Of a DNA stretch of 64,000 bases, positions 33,707-44,843 are shown in pieces; the first letter of the stretch is position 1, and every line of letters begins with the position of its first letter. The stretch covers positions 51,871-115,870 of the forward strand of contig VBEG01000020.1 of the NCBI GenBank assembly GCA_005882115.1, written 5' to 3'. A program made the translations under genes and the position numbers. The DNA is from Chloroflexota bacterium. GTDB lineage: Bacteria; Chloroflexota; Dormibacteria; Dormibacterales; Dormibacteraceae. The notes beneath the pieces were generated by a model. That model was not told the origin of the DNA, searched no databases, and worked only from the letters and a program-made list of their open reading frames with translations.

Positions 33707-33762
33707 TTCGACATTGTCGAATTGGTTTCGCAAACCGTACCGCTCGCCAAGGGCTTTGTCAA
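33707..33762 (-). promoter_or_regulatory. glpF-dhaKL-ptsI promoter with operator palindrome
   Basis: On the minus strand a perfect TTGACA -35 box (33757-33762) is separated by 17 bp from TACGGT (33734-33739). Just downstream, about +6 to +20, is the perfect palindrome TTCGACA-T-TGTCGAA (33707-33721). This matches the iclR-overlapping site at 12 of 15 bases, so it is a probable IclR operator. Confidence 0.65.
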
Positions 33763-33910
33763 GAGGCAACTATGGAGGTCACGCCCGGTTCGTGGCGACC
33801 ACACGTAGACCGCCCAGGCGGACTGTCGGCGCCACACTACTGGCGGCGCCTCGAATTGGCGCCTGAAACCATACGTATGACGCCCGCCAAGCCTTAGGCT
33901 TCGGCTCCAC

Positions 33911-33967
33911 ATGCGCATCACGCGCGGGATTGCGATCGAGATTCGCCGGGGAGGTCCCCCGACTTAG
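33911..33967 (+). CDS. cimA leader peptide (isoleucine-rich)
   Basis: An 18-codon open frame encoding MRITRGIAIEIRRGGPPT. Ile codons (ATC, ATT, ATC, ATT) fall at positions 3, 7, 9 and 11. It lies directly upstream of a terminator and of citramalate synthase, an isoleucine-pathway gene. Its last codons form the antiterminator arm. No strong ribosome binding site is visible, so translation is inferred from the layout. Confidence 0.65.
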   Translation: MRITRGIAIEIRRGGPPT

Positions 33968-34020
33968 CGCGCGTCGCTGATTCGGTGGACCTCCCGGCCA
34001 GAAGGTCGGGAGGTTTTTTT
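33946..34020 (+). promoter_or_regulatory. Attenuator: mutually exclusive antiterminator and terminator
   Basis: Arm 2 (33946-33957, CCGGGGAGGTCC) can pair with arm 3 (33987-33997, GGACCTCCCGG) with one bulged G. Arm 3 can instead pair with arm 4 (34004-34014) to form a terminator hairpin with loop AGAA and seven Ts (34014-34020). Arm 4 includes GGGAGG, the cimA ribosome binding site, so the terminator also hides the start. Ribosome stalling at the Ile codons would favour the antiterminator. Confidence 0.68.
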
Positions 34021-35590
<1,570 letters not shown>

Positions 35591-35613
<23 letters not shown>

Positions 35614-38212
35614 AGACACCGCCCGCCAGGAGATCCCAGCGCCGCTCAGGCGCGATGTGCGCCTCCTTGGCGAGCTGCTCGGTCGAGTGATCTCCGAATC
35701 CGGCGGCGCGGCGCTGCTGCGCGACGTGGAGAGATTGCGCTCGCTGGTGATCCGCGCTCGCGATGACGACCGGTATGAGCGCGACGCCGAACGGCTTGTC
35801 GCGTCGTGGCCGCTCGAGCGCGCCGAACAGGTGGCGCGCGCGTTCGCATGCTACTTCCACCTCGCCAACCTCGCGGAGGAGCACCACCGAGCCCGTGTGA
35901 TTCGAGAGCGCGACCGTGGTTCCGATCCGGTGCCCGAGTCGATCGCGGCCACCGTCGGCCAGCTTCGAAGGAGGCTGGGCCCGAAACGACTACAAGACCT
36001 CGTCACGAGGCTCGAGATCCACCCCGTGTTCACGGCGCATCCAACCGAGGCAAGGCGACGCGCGATCGTGACAGCGATCCGGCGTGCCGGCGAGCAGCTC
36101 GAGCGCCTGGACGATCCCAGGATCGCGGACTCAGAACGCCTCGAGTCCGAGCGGAGGCTGGTCGAGGAGGTCGATTCGCTGTGGCGAACCGCGCAGATCC
36201 GAACAACGCAGATCCACCCGCTCGATGAAGTTCGCTCGTTCATGGCCGTGTTCGACGAGACGCTGTTTCGCATCCTCCCGGAGCTGATGCGGTCGCTCGA
36301 CCGCGCGCTCGCCGGCGATGCGACCGGAACCCGCGCGCCCCAAGCGCCGCGCTTCATCCGGATTGGCAGCTGGATCGGCGGCGACCGCGATGGCAACCCC
36401 GTGGTGACAGCGGCGGTCGCGGCAGCCACCATGGAGATCCAGGCGGACCACATCCTCCTTGCGCTCGAAGCGGCCGCCACTCGCATCGGTCGCGCACTCA
36501 CAGTCGACACCACCACCACCCCGCCGTCCAGCGCGTTGCGAAGGCGACTCGCGGCGGCGCGCAAGGCCGACGCGAGCCGCATCGATGCGATCGTCGCCCG
36601 GTCCTCGGAAGAGCCTCACCGCGTGTTCCTCCTGCACGTCGCCGGGAGGATCGCAGCGACGCGCACCGGTAAGGGCAGGCTTGCGTACCGGTCGGCCGCG
36701 GATCTCCTACGCGACCTGCATGCGCTCCGCGATTCGCTGACGGAGGCAGGTGCGGCACGCCTCGCCTATGGCGAGCTGCAGCACCTGATCTGGCAGGCGG
36801 AGACGTTCGGCTTCCACCTGGCTGAGCTGGAAGTCCGCCAGCACAGCAAGGTGCATGACGCGGCGCTCGCCGAGGTGAGGTCTGGAAAGTCGCGATCGGA
36901 AGCGACCAAAGACGTGCTCGACACGATGCGCGCGATGGCGGCGATGCAGGCGCGCTTCGGCGTCACGAGCTGCAGCCGCTACGTCGTCAGCTTTACGCGT
37001 GGAGCGCCAGACCTTGCGGCGGTGTACGAGCTCGCCTCGTGCGCCACGGATGGGAACCCGCCGGTGCTCGACGTCGTGCCCCTGTTCGAAACTCGCGAAG
37101 ACCTGGCCCAAGCGACCGAGGTGATGGACGAGGTGCTGAAGCTCGCGCCGGTCCGCCGCCGCCTGGCGGCCAACGGCCGCCGGATCGAGGTCATGCTCGG
37201 CTACTCCGATTCGGCGAAGGAGGTCGGGCCAGTGTCGGCAACCCTTGCGTTGCACGATGCGCAGGCCGCGCTCACCGCGTGGGCGAAGCACCACCGCCTC
37301 CGGCTCACACTGTTCCACGGACGCGGCGGGGCACTGGGACGTGGCGGCGGTCCCGCCAACCGCGCGGTCCGGGCGCAAGCTCCCGGCTCGGTGGCAGGCC
37401 ACTTCAAGGTCACCGAGCAGGGCGAGGTGATCTTCGCGCGGTATGGCAACCCTGCCATCGCCCGACGCCACCTCGAGCAGGTCACTTCTGCGGTGCTCGA
37501 AGCCTCGACCGCAGGCGCGTCGCGAGCGGATCCCGCGCGGCGCTTTCGCGAGCTGGCCTCCGCGATGGACGGCCCGTCGCGCGCCGCGTATCGCGCCCTG
37601 GTCGACGCACCCGGATTCGAGGAGTGGTTCCTTCGGGTCAGCCCGATCGAAGAGCTGAGCGGTCTGCGCATCGCGTCCCGGCCGGCGCGCCGCAGCGTGG
37701 GCCGGCGGCTCGAAGACCTCCGCGCGATCCCATGGGTCTTCGCGTGGTCGCAGATGAGACTGAACCTTCCGGGCTGGTACGGGATGGGCTCGGGGTTGTC
37801 GGCGGCGCCGCTGACGGAGCTGCGACGCGCGTACGCGGAGTGGCCGCTGTTCAACGTCATGCTCGACAACACTGAGATGAGTCTGGCCAAGACCGACCGG
37901 CGCATCGCCGAGCATTACCTCGCTCTGGGCGGGCGGCCCGACCTCAGCACGATGGTGCTGCGCGAGTACGACCTCACGATGGAGTGGGTGCTCGTGGTGA
38001 CAGGGCACAGGAGGTTGCTCGAGGACCGGCGCGTGCTCTCATGGGCCATCGAGCTACGCAATCCCTACGTCGACGCGCTGTCGCACCTGCAGCTCCGTGC
38101 GCTGCGCGGGATTCGCGACCCTCGTACGTCGAAGGGTGACCGCGCGCTGGCGGAGCGCGTGTTTCAGCTCAGCGTGAACGGGGTCGCGGCGGGGTTGCAG
38201 AACACGGGGTAA
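35591..38212 (+). CDS. ppc: Phosphoenolpyruvate carboxylase
   Basis: 873 residues. Carboxylates PEP to oxaloacetate. Signatures in order: HPVFTAHPTEARRR (catalytic His), IGGDRDGNPVVT, LGYSDSAKEVGPVSATLA, LFHGRGGALGRGGGP (bicarbonate/Arg loop), RIASRPARR and the C-terminal QNTG. Length fits the family (about 880). Start TTG 35591 lies inside the end of cimA by 23 bases, so it may share the cimA leader. GTG 35657 is an alternative start. Confidence 0.95.
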
Positions 38213-38246
38213 AGCGCGGGGCAGGCCTCCCCCTCGTCAGGGACGC

Positions 38247-39224
38247 TTAGGCCGCGCCCAGGTGCTGGATCGTTGGCAGCTCGTTCGCCAGCAGCTCCAC
38301 GGTCTCGGGATCCCACTGGGTGCCAGACCCGGCGCGCAGGACAGCGATCGCTTCCGCGGTCGAGCGTCGCACGCGGTACGGCCGGTCGTTGACCAGCGCG
38401 TCGAAAGCATCGCAGACCGAGACGATGCGTGCGGCCCGCGGGATCTCGCGTGCACGCAGTCGGTCGGGATAGCCGCCGCCGTCGAAACGCTCGTGGTGAT
38501 GTCTGATGATCGGCAGGAGGCCGGACGTCGACTGCAATGGTTTCACGATGCTTTCCCCGATGGCTACATGGGCCTGCATCTGCGGGACCTCGTTCGGATC
38601 CAGCGGTCCAGGCTTATGGAGGATCGCGTCGGAGACGCCGATCTTGCCGATGTCATGGATCATCCCGCCGCGATAAAGCGTGTCCAGCGTGTTCTCCGGC
38701 AGGCCCAGGCGCTGTCCCAGAAGGCGCGCCGATTCGCCGACGCGCTGCGTGTGCTGCTCAGTGAACGAGTCCTTCGCCTCAACCGCGGTGGCAAGCGAAA
38801 AGATGACGTGCTCCGCGCTGTCGAGCGTTTTGTACAGCTCCTTGAGGCGCAGCGCGGACCGCACGCGCGCGGTGAGCTCCGCGCCCTCCACGGGCTTGGT
38901 CATGAAGTCATCGGCGCCCGCCTCGAGTGCGGCCACACGGTGCCCGGTCTGGCTGAGGCCGGTGATCATGACGACCGGGAGCAGCTTTCCTCTCGGCGTC
39001 GACTTGATGCGACGGCATACCTCGTAGCCGTCCATGCGCGGCATGCGCACGTCGAGCAGGACGAGGTCCGGCGGCTCCCTCTCGATCATCTCGAGCGCGG
39101 CGACGCCGTCCGCCGCCAATCGCACCTCGCAGTCGATCGTCGACAGATGCATGCGGAGCAGCTCGCGGCTGGCCGCGCCGTCGTCGACGACGAGAACGAC
39201 CGGCTTCAGCTCGACCACCTCCAA
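38247..39224 (-). CDS. Response regulator with HD-GYP domain (RpfG-like)
   Basis: 325 residues. REC domain first (VLVVDDG near residue 11, phosphorylation Asp58 in LVLLDVRMP, Lys110 in FMTKPVEG), then HD-GYP: HD at 190-191 in GGMIHDIGKIG, IIRHHHERFDGGGYP with GYP 251-253, SVCDAFDALVNDRPYR. HD-GYP enzymes hydrolyse cyclic di-GMP. No cognate kinase gene is adjacent. The key metal and GYP residues are intact, so activity is likely. Confidence 0.92.
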   Translation of the reverse strand: MEVVELKPVVLVVDDGAASRELLRMHLSTIDCEVRLAADGVAALEMIEREPPDLVLLDVRMPRMDGYEVCRRIKSTPRGKLLPVVMITGLSQTGHRVAALEAGADDFMTKPVEGAELTARVRSALRLKELYKTLDSAEHVIFSLATAVEAKDSFTEQHTQRVGESARLLGQRLGLPENTLDTLYRGGMIHDIGKIGVSDAILHKPGPLDPNEVPQMQAHVAIGESIVKPLQSTSGLLPIIRHHHERFDGGGYPDRLRAREIPRAARIVSVCDAFDALVNDRPYRVRRSTAEAIAVLRAGSGTQWDPETVELLANELPTIQHLGAA

Positions 39225-39323
39225 GAGCCCGGCACAGGAGCCACCGCGCTTCCTATTGTTAGCGCAGCTTCACCGCCGCTCGCAAGTAACAACGTCTGGC
39301 GGTCCCCCGCCAACCAATAGGGC

Positions 39324-40724
39324 TCAGGCAGTGGCGGTTCGGGCGTCCACGACCGATGTAGAGGTCGTCCCCAATGCGGCAAGGGCCATCTTGAGCTGGC
39401 GGTTGGCGCCGACAAGATCGCCGCGGCCTTCCAGGATCTCGGCGTAGACGGCGCGGTTACGAGCCTTTCGCTCTGGCGCATTGACGAGCTCGAACAGCTG
39501 GAACGCCGCCTCGAACTCGGCATCCGCGGCATCGCTCTCGCCGTCCGCGTCCGCGATTCGGCCCAGCCACACGCGGGATTCGCCAACGTTGGCCGTCTCG
39601 CCCATGCGCTCGGCCACATCGCGCGCCGCGGCGGCATAGCGCGAGGCCGAGGCGAGGTTCGCTCGCGCGAGCTCGAGCTCGGCCATTGTCATCAGGATGT
39701 GCGCCTTCCCGGCTTCCAGCCCAAGCTCTTCGAACAGGCTCAGGGAGCGCTCTCCGTGACGGAAAGCGTTGCCGAGGTCGCCCTGGACAAATAAGAGGAT
39801 CGCGAGGTTGTTCTCGCTGATGGCGATCATGCGCTTGTCGCGAAGCGTCTCGTAGATCGCCATCGCGCGATGCGCGTAGCGAGCAGCCTGCGCGAGCTGG
39901 CCCAGCTCCTGGTAGCTGAGGCTCAGGTTGCCGTACACCATCGAAAGCTGCCTCAGGTCCTGGATCGAGGTGCCGATCGCCACCGACTCCTCGAGCGCCG
40001 CGATCGATTTCGAGTAGTCGTGTCGCTGCCCATGCGCGACGCCAAGAATGAAGAGCAGCCTGGCCTCCGTCGTGCTCGGCACGGGGCTCAGGGAACGGCA
40101 TAAGGCCAGCGCTTCCTCGGCCAGGTTGAGGGCGCCGGGATCCTGCATGATCGTGGCGGCGCCGGCTTCGTTGCCCATCGCCTCGGCGGCCATCAACACG
40201 TCTTTGGCATGCTCGAAGTAGGCTCGCGCCGCGGACGCGTGGCTGCGGGCGCGGACAGGGTGACCAAGCCTGATGTGGGCCAGCGAGAGGTGGACCCTCG
40301 CGTGCGCCGCCAATCGGGCGTCGCTTGTGGCTGCGACCAGCCTGTCGGCCGCTTCAATCGCCGCGGCCGGATCGCCGGTGGCGATCAGCCGCTCGATCTC
40401 GACGAGCGCCGCGGCCGGGTCGACGCTGACTGCCCCGGACTGGCCGAGGAAGAAGTCGAGAGGCTTGTTCGTCCGCTCGGCGATCAGGCGCAAGGTCTCG
40501 ATCGACGGTTTTGCCTTGCCCGTCTCCACGAAATAGATCGCGGTCCGGCTGATGTCGTTGCGCGCTACCTGGCCAAGGCTGAGACCGCTTTCCAGGCGCG
40601 CCTGCTTCGCGCTGCCCGGCCTGATCTCCACCCCACGCCGGCGCCCACGGCGGCGGCTGGAGGCGACGTTCTCCTGCCGCCTCGGACTGCCCGGCTCGGA
40701 TGCGTGCAGAAGCACGTCTGACAT
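39324..40724 (-). CDS. XRE HTH plus TPR-array regulator (RRNPP-like)
   Basis: 466 residues. A basic N-terminus leads to an XRE HTH (about 35-90: KQARLESGLSLGQVARNDIS, IYFVETGKAKPSIETLRLIA). A long array of helical repeats follows (for example QDLRQLSMVYGNLSLSYQEL, KRMIAISENNLAILLFVQGD, FRHGERSLSLFEELGLEAG). This is the layout of peptide-sensing RRNPP regulators such as NprR, and a 31-residue secreted peptide gene sits just upstream on the same strand. Ligand not shown. Confidence 0.82.
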   Translation of the reverse strand: MSDVLLHASEPGSPRRQENVASSRRRGRRRGVEIRPGSAKQARLESGLSLGQVARNDISRTAIYFVETGKAKPSIETLRLIAERTNKPLDFFLGQSGAVSVDPAAALVEIERLIATGDPAAAIEAADRLVAATSDARLAAHARVHLSLAHIRLGHPVRARSHASAARAYFEHAKDVLMAAEAMGNEAGAATIMQDPGALNLAEEALALCRSLSPVPSTTEARLLFILGVAHGQRHDYSKSIAALEESVAIGTSIQDLRQLSMVYGNLSLSYQELGQLAQAARYAHRAMAIYETLRDKRMIAISENNLAILLFVQGDLGNAFRHGERSLSLFEELGLEAGKAHILMTMAELELARANLASASRYAAAARDVAERMGETANVGESRVWLGRIADADGESDAADAEFEAAFQLFELVNAPERKARNRAVYAEILEGRGDLVGANRQLKMALAALGTTSTSVVDARTATA

Positions 40725-40784
40725 GGCCGTCAGATTAACGGAGTTTACAAATCACTTGACACGCTTAGACCGAGCGAGTTTCGC

Positions 40785-40880
40785 TCAGCAGCAGATGGTA
40801 CCGCCGTCGGCTCCGACGGAGATCGCCGTGGCCAGCAGCGTCAAGGTCGCCAACATGGCGGCGAAGAGCAGCTTGCGCAT
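40785..40880 (-). CDS. 31-residue secreted peptide, possible signal for the XRE-TPR regulator
   Basis: Starts at ATG 40880 with AAAGGAGGTGA seven to twelve bases upstream, an unusually strong ribosome binding site. The peptide is MRKLLFAAMLATLTLLATAI then SVGADGGTICC: a Sec-type signal, a likely A-x-A-like cut after SVGA, and a short mature tail DGGTICC with two Cys. It is 60 bases upstream of the XRE-TPR start, same strand. A small hairpin (40772-40786) follows its stop. Confidence 0.68.
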   Translation of the reverse strand: MRKLLFAAMLATLTLLATAISVGADGGTICC

Positions 40881-40939
40881 TGAGAATTCACCTCCTTTGC
40901 CGTCCGGCCCAGGGTTCAAAGTTCCGAAAGAAGTCCCGC

Positions 40940-41200
40940 CTACTCGATCGACGCCGCGGCGGTCCAGGGCGCGGTCCGCTGCATCCAGCGACCCGCAAGG
41001 CCCCAGGCCGTCACGGCCAACTTCACCCCACCCGCGACCGCAGCCACGGTCGCCATGCCGGCCTTCAGCGCGCCGGCGATGAGCCCCAAAACAAACAGAG
41101 CCGGCAGCACAGCCAGGCCCACGGCCACTCCCACGACCGCAAGTGCGGCGATGGTGCGAGCGGCGCTCGCGGCGTGGGCCGACCCCTCCTGGTCAGCCAT
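40940..41200 (-). CDS. Small two-helix membrane protein (hypothetical)
   Basis: 86 residues from ATG 41200 (MADQEGSAHAASAARTIAAL). Two hydrophobic segments (VVGVAVGLAVLPALFVLGLI and AGMATVAAVAGGVKLAVTAW) and a short tail with RWMQRTAPW. No family recognised. On the same strand as the peptide and XRE-TPR genes, about 60 bases upstream of the peptide gene. Confidence 0.6.
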   Translation of the reverse strand: MADQEGSAHAASAARTIAALAVVGVAVGLAVLPALFVLGLIAGALKAGMATVAAVAGGVKLAVTAWGLAGRWMQRTAPWTAAASIE

Positions 41201-41363
41201 ACCCGCCGGCTCCCGCTGGCCCAAATCCGCCGGAATCGCAGTCCTCCACTTAGCCGTGCTCCACACCCACGCGGCTGTGCTACAAGTAACTGCCCCGCCA
41301 TGTTAAATGAAACCAGCCGTCACTTAACAGAGGCCGGGGAATTTTCGCTTAGGCGGATCGACC

Positions 41364-43547
41364 TTGAGTAGCCGCGCATACGCTCCACGGGTGCAGCAGA
41401 CGGCGATCCTTGCCGGCCCTCAGCGCCGGCCGCTGACGGTCACCGGCCTCGGAATCGAGGGGTGGGCGCCCTTTGCCGCGGCTGCCGCGGCTGCCGCAGC
41501 GATATCGGTGCTTTTCGCCGGTTGGACAGCGGGCCACTGGATCAGCGACTCGGCAACGGTCAGCATCGACGACATCGGCGAGGCTGTCGCCGCCTTCGTG
41601 GCGGCGGCGAGCTGCGGATTCGCTTCCGCCCGTACGTCCGGTCGAACTCGCGTCGCGTGGGGGCTCTTCGCCCTGTCCGCCCTGAGCTGGGCTGTCGGCG
41701 AGGTCGTCTGGTCCGTCTACGAGGTGGGTATGGGCGTCGAGGTCCCGTTCCCGTCCCTGGCCGACGCCGGATTCCTGGTGGCGATCCCGTTTGCAGTCGC
41801 CGGGGTGCTCGCCTTCACTTCGGCGCCAACGCGCCTCGCAACGCGGGGCGAGACCGTGCTCGCGGGCTCGATCGTGGCTCTGTCCCTGCTCTTCGTCGCC
41901 TGGGCCGCCGGCCTGAGCAACGTTTACGCCACGTCGACGCAGTCTCTGGCAACGCAAGTCATCGCGCTCGCCTACCCGGTGGGGGACATCATCATCGCCA
42001 CGACCCTGGTGGTCGCCCTCCGGCGCGCGCGCCGCGCGGACGTCGGGCGCATGCTGCTGCTGATCGGCGGCCTGGCGTGCAACGCGCTCGCTGACAGCGC
42101 GTTCGCCTACATGACGGCCAACGGCACCTACGGCGTCCTGGGCAGCGCGCTCGACACCGGTTGGGTGGTCGGCTATCTGCTGATCGCGCTGGCGCCGCTA
42201 TGGCCAGCGCGGCCGACGGGAACCGAAGCTCCCGAGGGACCGATCGAGCTCTGGCAGCTTGGGCTCCCCTGGGTCGCCGTGCTCGCGGCCGCCGTCACCG
42301 TGATCAGGATGGGCGCCCTCGGGCAGACCCTCGACCCGTTCGCGAGCGCCCTCGCGGGGGGCATCGGCGTCCTCCTCGTGGCCAATCAGGTCCTCACCCA
42401 TCGCGACTCGCTCGACCTGCTCGACCAGAGCCGTCGGATGGAGGCTCAGCTGGCGCGCCGCAACAACCTGCTCGACCAGATCGTGAGCCACGCGCCGCTG
42501 GGCATCGCAAGGGTCGGCACCGACATGAAGATCATCGACGTCAACCCGCGCATGGCGGCTCTCCTCCGCATCGAGCCGCAGAAGATGGTTGGCACCGCGG
42601 TGGCGGACTATCTCCGCCAGGACGAGTTCGAGCGCGTTTTCGAGGTCTTCCAACCGCTGTGGAGAGGAGCCGTCGACACCGTCGAGTCCGACAGCCACGC
42701 CATCCGTGCGGACCATTCGGAGGTCTGGCTGCACTGGAGCGCGACGGGCGTGCGGAACGCGAGCGGTCGCATCGATTACTTCATCGCGATGTATGAAGAC
42801 AACGACGCCGAGCACGCGGCCAACGAGGCCGCGGCCGCGCACCTGGCCGGCCTGGAGCGGCTGAACCGTTTGAAGAGCGAGTTCGTGTCGCTGGTGAGCC
42901 ACGAGTTCCGCACAGCGCTGGTCGGCATCTCAGGATTCAGCGAGATGATCCGCGACGAAGACGTCTCCCTGGATGAGGCCAAGGTGTATGCGGGCGACAT
43001 CAACAAAGACGCCGAACGGCTCAACCGGATGATCAACGATATGCTCGATCTCGACCGCATCGAGGCGGGACGGTTGACTCTCCACCACCAAACCGTCGAC
43101 ATGAACAACTTGGTCGAGGATGCGGTCGACAGGGCGCGCGCGTCCAGCGCGCGTCACACCTTCACCTGCAACCTGGCGGTCGAGAAGCCAGTCGTGCAGG
43201 CCGATCCAGACCGCATCGCCCAGGTTCTCTCCAACCTTCTCAGCAACGCGATCAAGTACTCGCCCGACGGCGGCGACATCGCCGTCACGAGCCTGGCACG
43301 AGACGGTGTCGTCGAGGTGAGCGTCCACGACCACGGCGTCGGCATCGCGCCCGAGTTCGTGGACCGGTTGTTCAGCCGGTATGAACGCTACGAAAAGTCC
43401 GCGAGCAAGATCATCGGCACCGGGCTCGGGCTTGCCATCTCGCGGCAGATCGTCGAGATGCACGGCGGCAAGATCTGGGTCGAGAGCAAACAGGGGGACG
43501 GATCTGATTTCCGGTTCACGATCCCTGTCGGGCAGGTCCAGAGCTGA
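41364..43547 (+). CDS. Membrane PAS-histidine kinase
   Basis: 727 residues. The first about 330 residues hold eight to ten membrane helices (a MASE-like sensor region). A PAS domain follows (about 375-480, IARVGTDMKIIDVNPRMAAL), then HisKA with His513 in LVSHEFRTALVGISGF, and HATPase with N box QVLSNLLSNAIKYSPDGGD, G1 VHDHGVGIAPEF and G2 GTGLGLAISRQIVEMHGG. Start TTG 41364 is tentative. Its stop overlaps the response regulator start. Confidence 0.9.
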   Translation: MSSRAYAPRVQQTAILAGPQRRPLTVTGLGIEGWAPFAAAAAAAAAISVLFAGWTAGHWISDSATVSIDDIGEAVAAFVAAASCGFASARTSGRTRVAWGLFALSALSWAVGEVVWSVYEVGMGVEVPFPSLADAGFLVAIPFAVAGVLAFTSAPTRLATRGETVLAGSIVALSLLFVAWAAGLSNVYATSTQSLATQVIALAYPVGDIIIATTLVVALRRARRADVGRMLLLIGGLACNALADSAFAYMTANGTYGVLGSALDTGWVVGYLLIALAPLWPARPTGTEAPEGPIELWQLGLPWVAVLAAAVTVIRMGALGQTLDPFASALAGGIGVLLVANQVLTHRDSLDLLDQSRRMEAQLARRNNLLDQIVSHAPLGIARVGTDMKIIDVNPRMAALLRIEPQKMVGTAVADYLRQDEFERVFEVFQPLWRGAVDTVESDSHAIRADHSEVWLHWSATGVRNASGRIDYFIAMYEDNDAEHAANEAAAAHLAGLERLNRLKSEFVSLVSHEFRTALVGISGFSEMIRDEDVSLDEAKVYAGDINKDAERLNRMINDMLDLDRIEAGRLTLHHQTVDMNNLVEDAVDRARASSARHTFTCNLAVEKPVVQADPDRIAQVLSNLLSNAIKYSPDGGDIAVTSLARDGVVEVSVHDHGVGIAPEFVDRLFSRYERYEKSASKIIGTGLGLAISRQIVEMHGGKIWVESKQGDGSDFRFTIPVGQVQS

Positions 43548-43954
43548 TGTCAAAGGTGCTCGTCGTGGACGACCGCGACTCCGAGACCGAGCTGCTCAAG
43601 GCTTACCTCGAGGACTCCGTCGACGAAGTCCGTGCGCTCACCGACTCCCGTCAGATCGAAGAGGTCTTCGCCGAGTTCGAACCAGACGTTGTCATCCTCG
43701 ACCTCCACATGCCCGACCCCGATGGCTTCGAGGTCTTACGCCGGCTCAGAGGCGCGCGCTCGAGCCTCGGCTTCCTGCCAGTGCTGGTGCTGACCAACGA
43801 CGAAAGCCACGTCGCGCGCAACAGCGCCTTGATCCTCGGCGCCGACGAATTCTTGACCAAGCCGGTCGACCGCGAAGAGCTTGTGTTGCGCGTGCGTAAC
43901 CTGCTGCGCACGCGCGAGCTGTTCGTCGAGGCGCGCGAGGGTAGGAACGACTAG
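43547..43954 (+). CDS. Single-domain response regulator
   Basis: 135 residues, REC domain only. Acidic pocket VLVVDDRD (Asp8, Asp9), phosphoacceptor Asp52 in VVILDLHMPDPDG, Thr in VLTNDES and Lys in FLTKPVDREE. There is no output domain, so it likely works through protein contacts or phosphotransfer. The ATG overlaps the kinase stop by one base, so it is the kinase partner. Confidence 0.93.
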   Translation: MSKVLVVDDRDSETELLKAYLEDSVDEVRALTDSRQIEEVFAEFEPDVVILDLHMPDPDGFEVLRRLRGARSSLGFLPVLVLTNDESHVARNSALILGADEFLTKPVDREELVLRVRNLLRTRELFVEAREGRND

Positions 43955-43958
43955 CCGG

Positions 43959-44843
43959 TCACCGGGATTGGAAGCCTGTCTCGCGCGCGAGCCTGCGCAC
44001 GCTCCAGCTGCGGTACACGGCACCGCCAACCGCGACCAACACGCCGAACGTGAAGATGAGTGTGCCGATCACGTTGACTTGCGGCGGCACGCCCTCACGC
44101 GTCGCGCCGAAGACCCACAACGGGAAGGTCTGTGTGTTCCCCGCGACAAAGCTGGTGATGACGTAGTCGTCGAGGGAGATCGCGAGCGCCAGGAGCGCGG
44201 CCGCGAGCACGCCCGGAAAGATCACCGGCAAGGTGATCAGGAAAAAGGTGACGACTGGGGTGGCGCCCAGGTCTTGCGCGGCCTCCTCCAGCGCCGGATC
44301 AGTGCCGGCCAGCCGCGCCCCGACCGTGATCGCGACGAAGGGGATCGTGAACATCACCTGGGCCAAGACGATCGTCACATAACCAAGTCCGACACCATAG
44401 GTGACGAAAAGCGTGAGGAGCGCCGAGCCGACGACAACCTCTGACGCGGCGATGTTCATGATCAGCACGGAGTTGAGGATCGTCTTCCCGCGGAAGTCGT
44501 AGCGGTGCGATGCAAGCGCGAGCATCGTCCCGAGCGAGGTGGAGATTAGCGTGGCGGTGAGCGCTGTCCACAGCGACGTCAGCGCGGCCGACGTCAACGT
44601 GGGGATTCCGAATGGATGCATGAACCATCTCAGCGTGAAACCGGCCCACGTGAAGTTGAACTTGCCGTGGGTGTCGTTGAAGCCGAATACCATCATCACG
44701 AAGATCGGGGCGAACAGCCACAGGATCACGAGGTGGGCGTAGGCCGGCAGGATGAGCCGACTGGGCCGGATGCGGCTTCGAGAGACGGCCGCCGCCACCG
44801 GTGTCTGGCGCGGCTGCGCAGCGGCAGGAACGGCCGTGCTCAC
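43959..44843 (-). CDS. potC: ABC transporter permease, spermidine/putrescine PotC type
   Basis: 294 residues with six membrane helices (YAHLVILWLFAPIFVMMVFG, ALTSLWTALTATLISTSLGT, and so on). The cytosolic EAA loop is LEEAAQDLGATPVVTFFLITLP, the ATPase contact. Last gene of potA-potD-potB-potC. Its start overlaps the potB stop by four bases. The N-terminus is a long Ala/Pro-rich cytosolic stretch. Confidence 0.88.
   Translation of the reverse strand: MSTAVPAAAQPRQTPVAAAVSRSRIRPSRLILPAYAHLVILWLFAPIFVMMVFGFNDTHGKFNFTWAGFTLRWFMHPFGIPTLTSAALTSLWTALTATLISTSLGTMLALASHRYDFRGKTILNSVLIMNIAASEVVVGSALLTLFVTYGVGLGYVTIVLAQVMFTIPFVAITVGARLAGTDPALEEAAQDLGATPVVTFFLITLPVIFPGVLAAALLALAISLDDYVITSFVAGNTQTFPLWVFGATREGVPPQVNVIGTLIFTFGVLVAVGGAVYRSWSVRRLARETGFQSR

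Larger units (their letters stand above)
33673..34020 (+). other. 348-base gap: glpF promoter and cimA leader
   Basis: No long gene here. The left part holds the glpF promoter and operator (minus strand). The middle (33770-33910) has several GGCGCC palindromes (for example 33845-33850 and 33858-33863) and no clear gene. The right part (33911-34020) is the cimA attenuator: leader peptide, antiterminator arm and terminator. Confidence 0.6.

Noticed and set aside
33770..34020. T-box riboswitch ahead of cimA
   Set aside because: No T-box consensus (AGGGTGGnACCGCG-type) or specifier stem is seen; the Ile-codon leader peptide explains the region better.
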